NCBI GenBank assembly: GCA_015228875.1
Contig: JADGCS010000021.1
Span: 1-49,049, forward strand
Reading direction: 5' to 3'
DNA length: 49,049 nt
From: Deltaproteobacteria bacterium
GTDB lineage: Bacteria > UBA10199 > JADGCS01
Below the pieces are notes generated by a model that had not been told where the DNA came from, searched no databases, and saw nothing but the letters and a program-made list of their open reading frames with translations. The translations under genes and the position numbers were made by a program. Position 1 is the stretch's first letter, and every line of letters begins with the position of its first letter. Below, piece by piece: positions 6,941 through 16,334 of this stretch.

Positions 6941-8515
6941 TTAATACACCTCAGATACCAGATGAAGCGCAACCCGTGGTAAACGGTAATTGTAGGCCCT
7001 GTCTGATTCTCCGGGCAGCCTGTCCAGAGGTTCAAGCGCTCCCCTGCCGAGAGCGCGGAATCTGTTCTCGTCGATATTGTAGGTGATCATCAGATATCTT
7101 TTTACCGCCTCGGCCCGATCGAGTGACAACGACATATTTGCCTCTGTGTCGCCTTTAAGTCCTGTGTGACCCTTGATCACAACACGAAAATGGGGGTAGT
7201 GTTTAAGGTTGGCGGCGGCCATGTCGAGTTCGATCTTGCCGTTCATGTCTAAAAGTTCTGTGCCGCTCTGAAACGTGACGGGCCTGATTTTTAATGTGCC
7301 AATCTCGTGGAGGGCCTCCCACTCCGACAATGTGAGGGGCTTAAATTTTCTTTCGAGTGATTCGTCTGTCGCGGTTTCAGTCTCCTGTGTCCCCTGAAAA
7401 CCGGTCTCGCCGGGCAGGCCGTGCTCGTATAGTTTTTGTATGAAGGAGCGGTTCTGCAAACGGTAAGGGTCAGCATCGGGCAGGGGATTGTCTGCAAAAT
7501 CGCCGGCCTTTTGCAGGATCTGCACTGCGGCCTCCATTGCATCGACAAGGCCATCGTAGCCCAAACCATCCTGATTTTTTATTCCAAACCATACTGAGGC
7601 ATTTTCGTGCAGAGACATGAGTTTAACACCCTTAAGCATCGCCACAACCTGATCTTGTGAAAGGCCCGTTTCTTGCCTGACCTCATTGGCAAACCGCTCA
7701 GGGTCATCACGGTATGTTTTAAGAACGCGAAAATAGGCGCCAAGAAACTCGTGAATCATCGCTGGGTGACTGATCAAAAAATCGCGGCCCACAAGCAGGA
7801 CATCCACAATGAGCTTTTGGGTATTCTCGGTGCCCAGGATCTTGACGATGTCTTTGTTTGCAAGGGCCCGCGAGACATCGGGTTCCCACAACACGGCGAC
7901 ATCTGCTTTGCCCCCCATTAAAAGATCCAGGGCCTCGGCCGAACCGTTGGTCTCGAGACGCCATTCTTTGTTCTTGTCTGAAAACTGCGCCACGTCAAAA
8001 TGCACGGCCACTGATTTTAGCAGGTGTTCACTGGGGGACGCGGGTGTAAAGGCAACTTTAAAGCCCCGCTGTGATTTAAGGTCCTCGATATTTTTAAAAC
8101 GGGTCTTTCTGGCAACAAGAGCGTCCCCGCCTTTGGATTCGTCGATCACCATCACGATCACACCAGGAAAATTTTCTGACGCACCATTAAGGATAAACGA
8201 GTCAACTGTGGCCACGGCAAAATCGAGCTCTCCTCTGCTGAGAGCCTGCATCCGGCCTTTGTAGTCGGCCTTGTCGTCAATACACTTGAGCCTGTAGTTT
8301 AAGTTTCTGACGCGCCTCTGCATCTCTTTGCTGCAAAGGACGTAATAACCAATCCAGTTGTCAACACCGATCCTTATCTGGCCCTTGATATCCTTTGCAT
8401 CTGTGATGCTGGTGTTTGTCTTTTCGATCATCTTGGGATTGATAAAATAATAGCCAAGCATCCCCGCGATCCCAAGAACAATGATAAGGATAAAAATGAC
8501 AACGTGTTTGTTCAA
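6941..8515 (-). CDS. Solute-binding (NMT1/TauA-like) protein fused to OmpA domain
   Basis: A 524-residue protein. An N-terminal membrane anchor (about residues 4-26) is followed by an NMT1/SsuA-like binding domain (about 45-340; IRIGVDNWIGYYVL, then a WEPDVSRAL hinge region). It ends in an OmpA peptidoglycan-binding domain (about 405-524). The OmpA signature is N-x2-LS-x2-RA-x2-V in NMSLSLDRAEAVKRYL, preceded by a glycine-histidine turn (KGHTG). It starts at TTG, overlapping the vWA stop by 4 bp, with AAGGGAG upstream. A tethered binding domain on a cell-wall anchor suggests a periplasmic ligand sensor, not a transporter subunit. Confidence 0.8.
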   Translation of the reverse strand: MNKHVVIFILIIVLGIAGMLGYYFINPKMIEKTNTSITDAKDIKGQIRIGVDNWIGYYVLCSKEMQRRVRNLNYRLKCIDDKADYKGRMQALSRGELDFAVATVDSFILNGASENFPGVIVMVIDESKGGDALVARKTRFKNIEDLKSQRGFKVAFTPASPSEHLLKSVAVHFDVAQFSDKNKEWRLETNGSAEALDLLMGGKADVAVLWEPDVSRALANKDIVKILGTENTQKLIVDVLLVGRDFLISHPAMIHEFLGAYFRVLKTYRDDPERFANEVRQETGLSQDQVVAMLKGVKLMSLHENASVWFGIKNQDGLGYDGLVDAMEAAVQILQKAGDFADNPLPDADPYRLQNRSFIQKLYEHGLPGETGFQGTQETETATDESLERKFKPLTLSEWEALHEIGTLKIRPVTFQSGTELLDMNGKIELDMAAANLKHYPHFRVVIKGHTGLKGDTEANMSLSLDRAEAVKRYLMITYNIDENRFRALGRGALEPLDRLPGESDRAYNYRLPRVALHLVSEVY

Positions 8516-9363
8516 CGCGTGTCTCCCTTGTCTTCGAAGTCGGTCACACTAAAATCGTCGGCCTCGGCAAGCACACGTGTCAGCCCCTGTTTGAGTTCCT
8601 CGGGACTGTTTGCCGAATAATAGATGGTGCGGCCCGGCTGGTTAAGACTGTGCTCGCCCGCGATGCAGAAACCGATTGTCTGAATCACCACGGGGCTTGT
8701 GCTTAAGGTTTTAAAAACAACGTCTGTGGGGTCTTCGTTTTCGGGATAGGCCTCTCCGTCGGTCACCACAACAAGATGATATTCACCATAACCGAGTTGT
8801 CTGCGGGCCTGCTCTGTCAGGCGTGCCACACCGACCTCCAGGGCCGTCTTAAGGGGTGTTGTTGCCCCCGCAACAACGTCGTTAACGTGCTTAACAAACT
8901 CGTCGCGGTTTTGTGTCCCGAGGGGCAAAACATCCCTGATCCCGTGACTGTCAAAGATGAGGAGCCCCAGGTTGTCCTCTGCCGACACAGACTGGGCAAA
9001 CCGGTTGACCGCATCCTTTGCGACTTGTATTTTTTTTGAGCCCTCGGCACAGTCCTGCGAATCCATGCTCCCCGAGCCGTCAAAAATAACATAATAATTT
9101 GTCGCCGTGAGTTTTTCTGCAAGGGTCGGTGTGGCCGTGTTCTCACCTTCGGAGAGCGGCCACGGTTGTCCATGATAGGGTTTGTAGACTGCGGCGTCCT
9201 GAGTATCATCAGGCACCGCAACATTTTGAGTGTTGTTGACCGACTGATCCTCAGATGGATAATACCTGATGACAACAAAGACCATGAGGGCCAGCAAGAC
9301 CTTCCACCAGCCGTTTTTTTTGTTTCTTGGCGGGGAGGTGAGTGTATTGTTAAGTCTTCTCAT
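8512..9363 (-). CDS. Membrane-anchored von Willebrand factor A domain protein
   Basis: A 283-residue protein with one N-terminal transmembrane helix (WWKVLLALMVFVVIRYY, about 19-35). A Pro/Asp-rich linker leads to a vWA domain with an intact MIDAS: DGSGSM near residue 95, a Thr in GATTPLKTAL and VVTDGEAYP for the third position. vWA domains bind protein partners through a metal ion. Its stop overlaps the start of the binding-protein/OmpA gene, so the two are translationally coupled. The ATG directly abuts family B copy B1 and shows no Shine-Dalgarno. Confidence 0.85.
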   Translation of the reverse strand: MRRLNNTLTSPPRNKKNGWWKVLLALMVFVVIRYYPSEDQSVNNTQNVAVPDDTQDAAVYKPYHGQPWPLSEGENTATPTLAEKLTATNYYVIFDGSGSMDSQDCAEGSKKIQVAKDAVNRFAQSVSAEDNLGLLIFDSHGIRDVLPLGTQNRDEFVKHVNDVVAGATTPLKTALEVGVARLTEQARRQLGYGEYHLVVVTDGEAYPENEDPTDVVFKTLSTSPVVIQTIGFCIAGEHSLNQPGRTIYYSANSPEELKQGLTRVLAEADDFSVTDFEDKGDTR

Positions 9364-9364
9364 A

Positions 9365-9450
9365 GCAAGTTACCAACATGACTTTAATGCGGTTGAATTT
9401 CCCCGTCATGCGAGGAATGCACCCGCGCTCTGTCAATTTTAAAGTTCCCG
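9365..9450 (+). repeat. Palindromic element B1
   Basis: A family B copy between two genes of the same minus-strand train. The head caagttaccaacatgac sits 1 bp from the vWA ATG. The core gcgaggaatgcacccgcgctctgtcaa matches the consensus. Confidence 0.85.
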
Positions 9451-9459
9451 GACCTGGTC

Positions 9460-11175
9460 TCACAACGGATTAAACACAGACTCTTCGGCCTCGACCTGAA
9501 TGATGCGAAATTCTACCCTCATGTTGTTAAGCCATTCCTGTTTGGTCTTTGGCGCGCAGGGGTCATCACCGCACAGGCCCGAACTGGGTTTACCGATCCC
9601 GTGCCCCACAACCGCAAACTGCGAGGCATCAAGTGTCACACCCTGTTTGACCGCAAACCCCATCAGGCTGTCGCGCACCGCATTGGCACGCGTGAGGCTT
9701 AAGTTTTTTGCGGACTGTCTCACACGCGATAATAAAATCTCTGACTCACCCTCTTTCTTTTTTTTAAGATACCCCAGGGGATCAGAGTGCCCCTCGATCG
9801 TGATGATGGCACCACCATAGGTGGAGGCAAGGTCGATGACCTTTTTAAAGGCCTCGCTGTAGAGGTCTGCGGTGAATGTATTTTGATTGGGTTCGAAATA
9901 CACCTCGAAGGAGTACAACGCCCCCTCGGACAACGTGCCCTGCTGCTGTTTTTTTGTCACCACAGTGGCCACTTTTGCCGAGTCAAACCGCGGCAGTTCA
10001 ACCCCTGATATATCTGTAAGGCCTTCCTGTAATCCCCTGTAATCAAGGGCCGGGGGGATTAATGCCGTCTTTGCAGACATAAGACCAAGGGAGATGAACG
10101 CGGTCTGTATCTCGCCTGTCAACTGATCAAAACCGCGGGGATATTTAAAATCGGTAAAAAATTTGACGTTCCCTTTAAATCCCGCAAACTCGGCATCGGC
10201 GTACATGGCCTCGGTATCCTTAACGGCCTGCGGGCTGTCTAAAAGGACAGTCGCCGCGGATTGAATCATTTTTTGGTAGTCCGCGGCCCGCGCCTCCCTG
10301 CTCTTGAAAAGATTTTTTACCTCCTCTTCGGCAAGCAAAAGGGCGTGGACAAAACCCTGCACCTTATCGCGATTGGCCTCTAAAAAATCGGAACGGACGG
10401 CATACACATCGGCGATGACCCTGTTTGCGGTCTTTGTGGACAGGAGGATCTTTGCACCTTTAACAGAATCCTCGGAGCCCGTGCCGATATTGCCGCCCGA
10501 TGTGAGTGCGAGCGCATCCGGTATGATCACCATCGCCGCAGCAATCCCTTTTTCATAGAACGCAGCCATGGGGGTGTTATCGGTCCCCGTGAGATCACTC
10601 ACCCATTTAATGGTGACATCCTTCATCGAAAGACCGGCATCCTTTAAAATCTTGCCAAGATAATCCACATGCGGCCCATAGGCCTGCACCGCAATGGTCT
10701 TTCCCTTAAGGTCCTCCGGTCGTGCGATCCCGTCCTTAACCACCATCGCGTCCCCTCCGGCTGACCACGTGAGTTGATAAACAACGTTAAGTTTTGTGCG
10801 GGGATCTTTGTTGGTCACCTCTGCCGCCATGTTGATCATCCCCATGGTCCCCCTTAAAAATGGGGACTGGCAGGCAAGGTAAGCCTCAAGCTGTCTGGTA
10901 AAGACGTCTTCCCGTTTAAGCTGCACGCCGAGGCCCTCTTTATCGAAGAGACTCCCCTTTTGTGTCGTCACGTTATTGCCGTTTGCAAACACAGTGGGGA
11001 TATCCCCGCCCCATGTGATCAGCGGCAGTTGTATGTTTTTTATGTCTGCACAGGATTTAACCGTGGTGGATACAGCCTTGCCAAGCGGCGGCGAAGAGAT
11101 ATACTGCACGGCAAAGACGGGATGCGTAGAAAAAATCACGATCAACACCAGTAAAATGATTGTGCGCCTTGTCAT
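9460..11175 (-). CDS. Second solute-binding/OmpA fusion protein
   Basis: A 571-residue exported protein (signal peptide of about 22 residues ending VFAV). It has an NMT1-like binding domain (about 50-370; IARPEDLKGKTIAVQAYG is typical) and a C-terminal OmpA domain (about 425-560). The OmpA signature is NLSLTRANAVRDSL with IEGHSDP before it. Unlike the sister protein at 6941-8515 it has no retained N-terminal anchor, so it is probably periplasmic and held to peptidoglycan by the OmpA domain. It is the first gene of the train. AAAGGATG precedes the ATG. Confidence 0.8.
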   Translation of the reverse strand: MTRRTIILLVLIVIFSTHPVFAVQYISSPPLGKAVSTTVKSCADIKNIQLPLITWGGDIPTVFANGNNVTTQKGSLFDKEGLGVQLKREDVFTRQLEAYLACQSPFLRGTMGMINMAAEVTNKDPRTKLNVVYQLTWSAGGDAMVVKDGIARPEDLKGKTIAVQAYGPHVDYLGKILKDAGLSMKDVTIKWVSDLTGTDNTPMAAFYEKGIAAAMVIIPDALALTSGGNIGTGSEDSVKGAKILLSTKTANRVIADVYAVRSDFLEANRDKVQGFVHALLLAEEEVKNLFKSREARAADYQKMIQSAATVLLDSPQAVKDTEAMYADAEFAGFKGNVKFFTDFKYPRGFDQLTGEIQTAFISLGLMSAKTALIPPALDYRGLQEGLTDISGVELPRFDSAKVATVVTKKQQQGTLSEGALYSFEVYFEPNQNTFTADLYSEAFKKVIDLASTYGGAIITIEGHSDPLGYLKKKKEGESEILLSRVRQSAKNLSLTRANAVRDSLMGFAVKQGVTLDASQFAVVGHGIGKPSSGLCGDDPCAPKTKQEWLNNMRVEFRIIQVEAEESVFNPL

Positions 11176-11615
11176 GAAAACATCCTTTTTTTGGGGGATA
11201 CTAATGCCCTCTGTATCAAAAAAATGACCAAGTTTTTTGGCTCATGGATACATACAAGATCATGCGGGATATTCAAGTTTATTTATCGTACTGACAGGGC
11301 TGAGTAGTTTGGGACCAATTACAGAAAGGGGTCAAACCCTTACCTTTACTTTTGAAAGAAAAATTCCTGTGTTTTTATGGGCTTTTATGCTCGGCGCATG
11401 ATTGTATTGTCCCTCTGTTGCAACATGTCCCTGACAGGTATCAGGTGCAACGCGATCAAACATAAACGATTTCATGTTTGACGCTTTGCGCCCCATGAGG
11501 CGACCTGTACTGAGCTTGTCGAAGTATATGCCAGCTGTTACGCCACAAACGTGAGGTTACGAATTTAGCATGCACGGGCAGTGGCACATGACAAGGCAGA
11601 ACCTGAAGTGAAAAT
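11176..11615. other. 440-bp gene-free region with repeat debris
   Basis: No coding frame with plausible composition is present. It holds ggaccaatt...ggggtca near 11309-11334, similar to motifs at 26199 and 39535. A module F palindrome lies at 11454-11492. The segment ctgagcttgtcgaag near 11512-11526 resembles a widespread intergenic repeat. Promoters for the minus-strand train starting at 11175 should lie near its left edge, but I could not assign boxes confidently. Confidence 0.5.
11454..11492 (-). repeat. Palindromic module F, free copy
   Basis: gatcaaacat...tttcatgtttg followed by gcgctttgcgcc-like sequence forms two small hairpins. It aligns over 39 bp with the reverse complement of 24245-24283, which is inserted inside palindromic element A2. 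The differences are concentrated in the hairpin loop. Confidence 0.65.
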
Positions 11616-12695
11616 CTAAAACCATTTCTTGCGCCTAAAGAATATCATCATCCCCGCAAAGACAATAACCATCATACCCAGAACCAGCACATACCCGAAG
11701 GGCCAGTTGAGTTCCGGCATATTGAGGGGCGAGGCCGTGTTAAAATTCATGCCGTAAATACCCACAATGAATGTCAGGGGCATAAAAATGGTGGCAATCA
11801 TCGTGAGTACCTTCATGATCTCGTTAAGCCTGTAACTGACACTGGAGAGGTAAATATCGAGCATGCCTGTGACCGTATCGCGAAAGGCCTCGATGGTGTC
11901 GATGGTCTGAATGGTGTGATCGTAAACATCCTTAAAGTAGACCTGTGCGGACTCGCTGATGAGGGGAGACTCCGTCTTGATCACCGCGCTCACCAGCTCC
12001 CTGAGCGGCCAGATTGATTTTCTTAAAAAAACAAGATGGTGTTTTATTTTATTAATGGCCTTGAGTGTCTCGGGTGTGGGAGAGGCTGTCAGTTCTTCTT
12101 CGACCGCTACTATTTTTTCTCCGAGTTTTTCGAGGATCAAAAAATAATGATCCACAATCGCGTCCAAAAGGCTGTAGGTGAGATAATCGGCGCCCATTTT
12201 TCTGATGCGACCCCTGTTGTTTCTTATGCGGTCCCTGATCACATCAAAAACATCGCCCTCTTTTTCTGCCTGAAAGGTGATGAGAAACCTTTCCCCCAGT
12301 ATCATACTGACCTGCTCTTCTTCGATCGCTTCTTTTGCGTTGTTATAGGTGAGCATCCGGGCGGTGATATAAAGATACCCGTCAAAACTCTCCATCTTGG
12401 GACGCTCATTGACATTAAGTACATCCTCGATGACAAGGTGGTGAAGCTGATAAGCTTTGCTTAAGGATTCGAGGACATCAGCGGAGTGCAAACCATCGAT
12501 ATTGATCCATGTGACGGAGGCCTTGTCCCTGAAGGGGGCGCACGCCTCGACGGTGGGCACAAGCTCCTCAATAAATTCTTTTTCGTGATAATCAAAGACT
12601 GTGATTTTGACTTCTTTGTGATTTTGAGACCCCTCGCAGGACAATGCCCCCGCAGGTTTGTGAGCCATGTGTAATTTTGTAAATAGCTTTGTCAT
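11616..12695 (-). CDS. corA: CorA-family Mg2+/Co2+ transporter
   Basis: A 359-residue CorA channel. It has a cytoplasmic N-terminal alpha/beta domain and long stalk helix (about 1-295), then two C-terminal transmembrane helices. The YGMNF signature after the first helix is the GMN selectivity motif. The second helix runs into the basic tail FFRRKKWF. It likely carries magnesium across the inner membrane as a pentamer. A start at residue 10 (MAHKPAG) is possible. It is transcribed alone, divergent from the ankyrin/AAA+ gene. Confidence 0.92.
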   Translation of the reverse strand: MTKLFTKLHMAHKPAGALSCEGSQNHKEVKITVFDYHEKEFIEELVPTVEACAPFRDKASVTWINIDGLHSADVLESLSKAYQLHHLVIEDVLNVNERPKMESFDGYLYITARMLTYNNAKEAIEEEQVSMILGERFLITFQAEKEGDVFDVIRDRIRNNRGRIRKMGADYLTYSLLDAIVDHYFLILEKLGEKIVAVEEELTASPTPETLKAINKIKHHLVFLRKSIWPLRELVSAVIKTESPLISESAQVYFKDVYDHTIQTIDTIEAFRDTVTGMLDIYLSSVSYRLNEIMKVLTMIATIFMPLTFIVGIYGMNFNTASPLNMPELNWPFGYVLVLGMMVIVFAGMMIFFRRKKWF

Positions 12696-12783
12696 GTGTG
12701 CGCCGTATCATATGGAGACGGGGTCGGCAACCGCTTTGTACTTCTTTGCCTTTGACCTTCCTGGTTTAATATGATTAACGCAG

Positions 12784-12866
12784 GAGACTTCAAAATCGAC
12801 TGAGCGCGGGTGCATTCCCTGCACAACAGAAGAATTCAGTCGCGTTAAAGTCAAGTTGGAAACTTG
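12784..12866 (-). repeat. Palindromic element B2
   Basis: A reverse-oriented family B copy in the corA/AAA+ divergent intergenic region. The head (caagttggaaacttg) ends 10 bp before the AAA+ gene ATG. Confidence 0.85.
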
Positions 12867-12876
12867 GTCGATCGGC

Positions 12877-15018
12877 ATGTTTAACACACTCCTCACAGCG
12901 GTTAATGACAACAACATCAGCGCCGCAAAAGCAATACTCACCCATCACACGATAGACGTTAACAAACGCCTGCAAAACGACTACACCCTGTTGATGCTTG
13001 CAAGCGGGACGGGCAACCCCGAGCTTGTCCAAACCCTGCTTGAACACCAGGCCGACCCCAACCTTAAAAACAACACCGGCTCCACAGCCCTTAAAATGGC
13101 GGTCTTAAAGGGTTCTATGGCATCCGTGAAAGCACTGCTTGATCACGACGCCTATCCCAATATTTTTGACAACAAGGGTTACACGGCACTCATGTACGCT
13201 GCCATGAAAGGAGATGTCACGATTGTCAAATTACTGCTCGATGCCGATGCCAACCCCGGGGCCTTGAGTCCAAAGGGCAAGAGGGCCGCAGATTTTGCCT
13301 CTGCAAAAAATAATCAGGAGGTCATGACACTCCTTGATCCCGCATCGCAAAACAGCGTGCTTAAAACAGCTGATCGACCCATCGCCAGCGAAGACCTCAT
13401 TGGCCAAACTGCCGCCAAAGAGGGACTGAAGCAGGTGATCGCCATTGCGCAAATCAACAAAGAGAGGCAAAGCCGCGGACTCACACCGGTCAAGGTCACC
13501 CTGCATGCCGTCTTTTCCGGAAGTCCGGGGACGGGCAAGACAACCTTCGCACGGTTCTACGCGCAAGAGGTCAAAAAACTGGGGCTCCTTAAAAAGGGGC
13601 ACCTTGTCGAGGTCACCCGTCAGGACCTTGTTGCCGAATTCATGGGACAAACATCAAAAAAAACCACTGATGTTGTTAAATCGGCCCTTGGCGGCATTCT
13701 TTTTATCGACGAGGCCTATGCGTTAAAGACGGGCAAGGACGACACCTTTGGGCAGGAGTGTATCGACACCCTGATCAAACTGATTGAGGACCACCGGGAC
13801 GAGTTGATCTTGATCCTTGCGGGCTACACAGATGAAATGCGCGAGTTCATGCACCACAACACGGGGCTTAAGAGCCGCATCCCCAACGATATTGTCTTTA
13901 GCGACTTTACCATGGAAGAACTCACCGCCATTTTTAAATCCATGTTGGGTAAAAACGGGTTTGTCATCACCGACCAAAACTTGGGTCTTGCCATGGAACA
14001 GATCGCCCTCAAAAAAAAGGGCCGCTCGTTCGGTAACGCAAGGGAGGTCCGCAACCTGTTTGAACGCGCCATTGCCCAGCAGAGTGTGAGGCTCAGTGGG
14101 TTGGCGATCGACACTCTCACCAGGGATGAATTAGCCACCCTTATCTATTCCGACCTTACGGAAGACCCGTCAGACAATATCACCCTTGCCCCCAAAAACA
14201 CCGCTGCCCACGACAACCAAAATCTCGCAGCACTTAAAAAACTCGTGGGGCTCGAGCAAATCAAGACCGAGATCCGCGAGATGATCGACTTTATCAGCAT
14301 CGCAAAACAAAGACAGAGCGCCACCATTTTTTTAAACGACCTCAACCTCAACATGGTCTTTACCGGAAATCCAGGGACAGGAAAAACAACGGTGGCAAGG
14401 CTTTTAGGGCAGATCTATCGCGACATGGGGCTGCTCCCCAGTGGTCACACGGTCGAAACAGACCGCGCAGGGCTTGTCAGCGGCTACATGGGGCAGACTG
14501 CCATCAAGACAAAAGAGGTGATCACGCAGGCTGTAGGCGGCGTCCTCTTTATTGACGAGGCCTACGCCCTTTTTAAGGGGCCCCTTGCATCTGATTCCTA
14601 CGGGCAGGAGGCCGTGGACACGCTCCTTAAATCAATAGAAGACAACAGGGGAAAGCTCATGGTCATCCTGTCAGGGTACGCCGCTGAGATGCAGCAGCTC
14701 CTTAATTCAAACCCCGGGCTGCAAAGCCGCTTTGCAAAGATTTTATCATTCCCCGATTTTACGGATGACGAGTTGATTCAAATCATCAAACAGATGGCCG
14801 CAGAAAAAGGCATGACCATCCACACCAACGCAGACAAGGTCATCACAGCGATCATTAATCTCAACAGAAAGACAGAGACCGTCTTTGCCAACGCAAGGTT
14901 TGTCAAAAATCTTTTTGAACAGGCCTGCAAAAAACAGGCGGTGAGACTCGTGCACCTTGAAAAGCAATCACCCCTTAACCCTGATGATTTAGGCACTCTT
15001 ATTGCGGCGGATTTTTAA
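12877..15018 (+). CDS. Ankyrin-repeat protein with two CbbX/SpoVK-type AAA+ domains
   Basis: About 713 residues. Four to five ankyrin repeats (1-150; LMLASGTGNPELVQTLLEH, TALMYAAMKGDVTIVKLLL) are followed by two tandem AAA+ ATPase modules of the CbbX/SpoVK class. Walker A motifs GSPGTGKTT (about 214) and GNPGTGKTT (about 497) and Walker B motifs LFIDEAYAL are intact in both. Such ATPases remodel protein partners; ankyrin repeats would recruit the target. The ATG at 12877 is chosen because the frame upstream lies in family B repeat DNA. There is no clear Shine-Dalgarno. No Rubisco or sporulation genes are nearby, so the partner is unknown. Confidence 0.88.
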   Translation: MFNTLLTAVNDNNISAAKAILTHHTIDVNKRLQNDYTLLMLASGTGNPELVQTLLEHQADPNLKNNTGSTALKMAVLKGSMASVKALLDHDAYPNIFDNKGYTALMYAAMKGDVTIVKLLLDADANPGALSPKGKRAADFASAKNNQEVMTLLDPASQNSVLKTADRPIASEDLIGQTAAKEGLKQVIAIAQINKERQSRGLTPVKVTLHAVFSGSPGTGKTTFARFYAQEVKKLGLLKKGHLVEVTRQDLVAEFMGQTSKKTTDVVKSALGGILFIDEAYALKTGKDDTFGQECIDTLIKLIEDHRDELILILAGYTDEMREFMHHNTGLKSRIPNDIVFSDFTMEELTAIFKSMLGKNGFVITDQNLGLAMEQIALKKKGRSFGNAREVRNLFERAIAQQSVRLSGLAIDTLTRDELATLIYSDLTEDPSDNITLAPKNTAAHDNQNLAALKKLVGLEQIKTEIREMIDFISIAKQRQSATIFLNDLNLNMVFTGNPGTGKTTVARLLGQIYRDMGLLPSGHTVETDRAGLVSGYMGQTAIKTKEVITQAVGGVLFIDEAYALFKGPLASDSYGQEAVDTLLKSIEDNRGKLMVILSGYAAEMQQLLNSNPGLQSRFAKILSFPDFTDDELIQIIKQMAAEKGMTIHTNADKVITAIINLNRKTETVFANARFVKNLFEQACKKQAVRLVHLEKQSPLNPDDLGTLIAADF

Positions 15019-15134
15019 AGAAACCGCCAATCAACATGGAAACAGCAGTTTCCGTTCGCCACGAGCCCTCATAACACAGCCATAGCATAGTAATTTGCAG
15101 AATTGTCATAACTTTTCAGGGTGATATTTGGTGT

Positions 15135-16268
15135 GTGTTTTCCTATTATGATCAGCTCATGGTAGCCATCGTCTCCAACACGGCTGGCATTGACCCCCGC
15201 GCCTCTTTCAACTCAATGATTGGGGATGTGACGCCATCTCTCCAAGACGGATCATCGTTTATTGCGGCACAAAGGACACTCCCTGTTTCACCTGTTACAG
15301 ACAGACTGCGCATCCCGCGCCTCTTTGATACCGCCCCCTCTTGCGTTTACCGTCAGTTGCCTGTTCATGGTGCCACAACCTCAGACACGGGCACGGGCAC
15401 GCCCCCACTCCCCCGCCCCCTTTACGCAAACTTTAACAGTTTTATAAAAGACGCAGCAGAAAAAAAATGGAGTGAGCGAGGAACCCTGCTCGTCCTGTCA
15501 CGTCACGGGACATCCCTGTTTAACCGCGTCAAGGACATTAACGGCACCAACAACAGCCCGCTGATTAAAGACGGCGAGACCGAGGCAGGACAGCTTGCGG
15601 AAACCCTCTCCCCCCTTGAGATAGACATGATTTACGCAAGCCCCCTTGAAAGGGCACGCCGTTCTGCAGAAATGATTGCGGAGACGCTGGGCCCCGACCT
15701 CCCTGTTTTTTACAACGCGGATCTTGAAGAATTTGAACGGGGCATCCTTGCCGGAAGACCCAAAAACATGAGCAGTCGGGAAATCGATGTCTTTTTTGCC
15801 AAATTTAAAGACCCGGATTTTAGAGACACCTTTCAAAAAAAATACGCGCTCACCACTGCCGAGGTGCACATCGTCCTCACCGAAATGCTGCATCACAGAA
15901 GACAACTGCAGGCATACGCACATCAGGCGGGTCTCACCGAAGATCAGTTTGTTGATCAAGTCCTGCAATGCGAGCAGCAAATGGACTGTCGGCCCCCGCT
16001 CGGCGAATCATGGCGCGACGGAATCACGCAAGCAAAAAAATTTGTCAGTAGTAAAATCGACAGGCACACATCGGGCAGCATCCTAATTGTGGGACACAGT
16101 ATGTCACTCAGCTCTATGGTCTGGACTCTATTAGGTTACGATATCAACAGCATCAAACAGCTCGATGCCATCAAACAAGCCCCCGCTGGCGTCACGGTTG
16201 TGTGGAAAGACCCATCAACAAAAAAATGGGAACTTCTTGTGTTAAACAGCAGTTGTTTAGGGGAATAA
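15135..16268 (+). CDS. Histidine phosphatase family protein
   Basis: A 377-residue protein with a phosphoglycerate-mutase-like domain from about residue 115. The catalytic motif is SRHGTSLFN (RHG, about 122). It continues with YASPLERARRSAEM (phosphate-binding Arg), the acid-base region EEFERGILAGRP, and GHSMSLSSM carrying the second His. The roughly 110 N-terminal residues match nothing I recognise and have no clear signal peptide. GTG at 15135 is chosen for the upstream AGGGTGAT; ATG at 15159 is an alternative. The substrate (sugar phosphate, phosphoprotein or other) cannot be told. Confidence 0.8.
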   Translation: MFSYYDQLMVAIVSNTAGIDPRASFNSMIGDVTPSLQDGSSFIAAQRTLPVSPVTDRLRIPRLFDTAPSCVYRQLPVHGATTSDTGTGTPPLPRPLYANFNSFIKDAAEKKWSERGTLLVLSRHGTSLFNRVKDINGTNNSPLIKDGETEAGQLAETLSPLEIDMIYASPLERARRSAEMIAETLGPDLPVFYNADLEEFERGILAGRPKNMSSREIDVFFAKFKDPDFRDTFQKKYALTTAEVHIVLTEMLHHRRQLQAYAHQAGLTEDQFVDQVLQCEQQMDCRPPLGESWRDGITQAKKFVSSKIDRHTSGSILIVGHSMSLSSMVWTLLGYDINSIKQLDAIKQAPAGVTVVWKDPSTKKWELLVLNSSCLGE

Positions 16269-16334
16269 AGCGGGCATCTCCTGTCACTGCAAACCAGGCG
16301 CATACGGGATCGTCACCTTTGGTATTGTGCAGAG

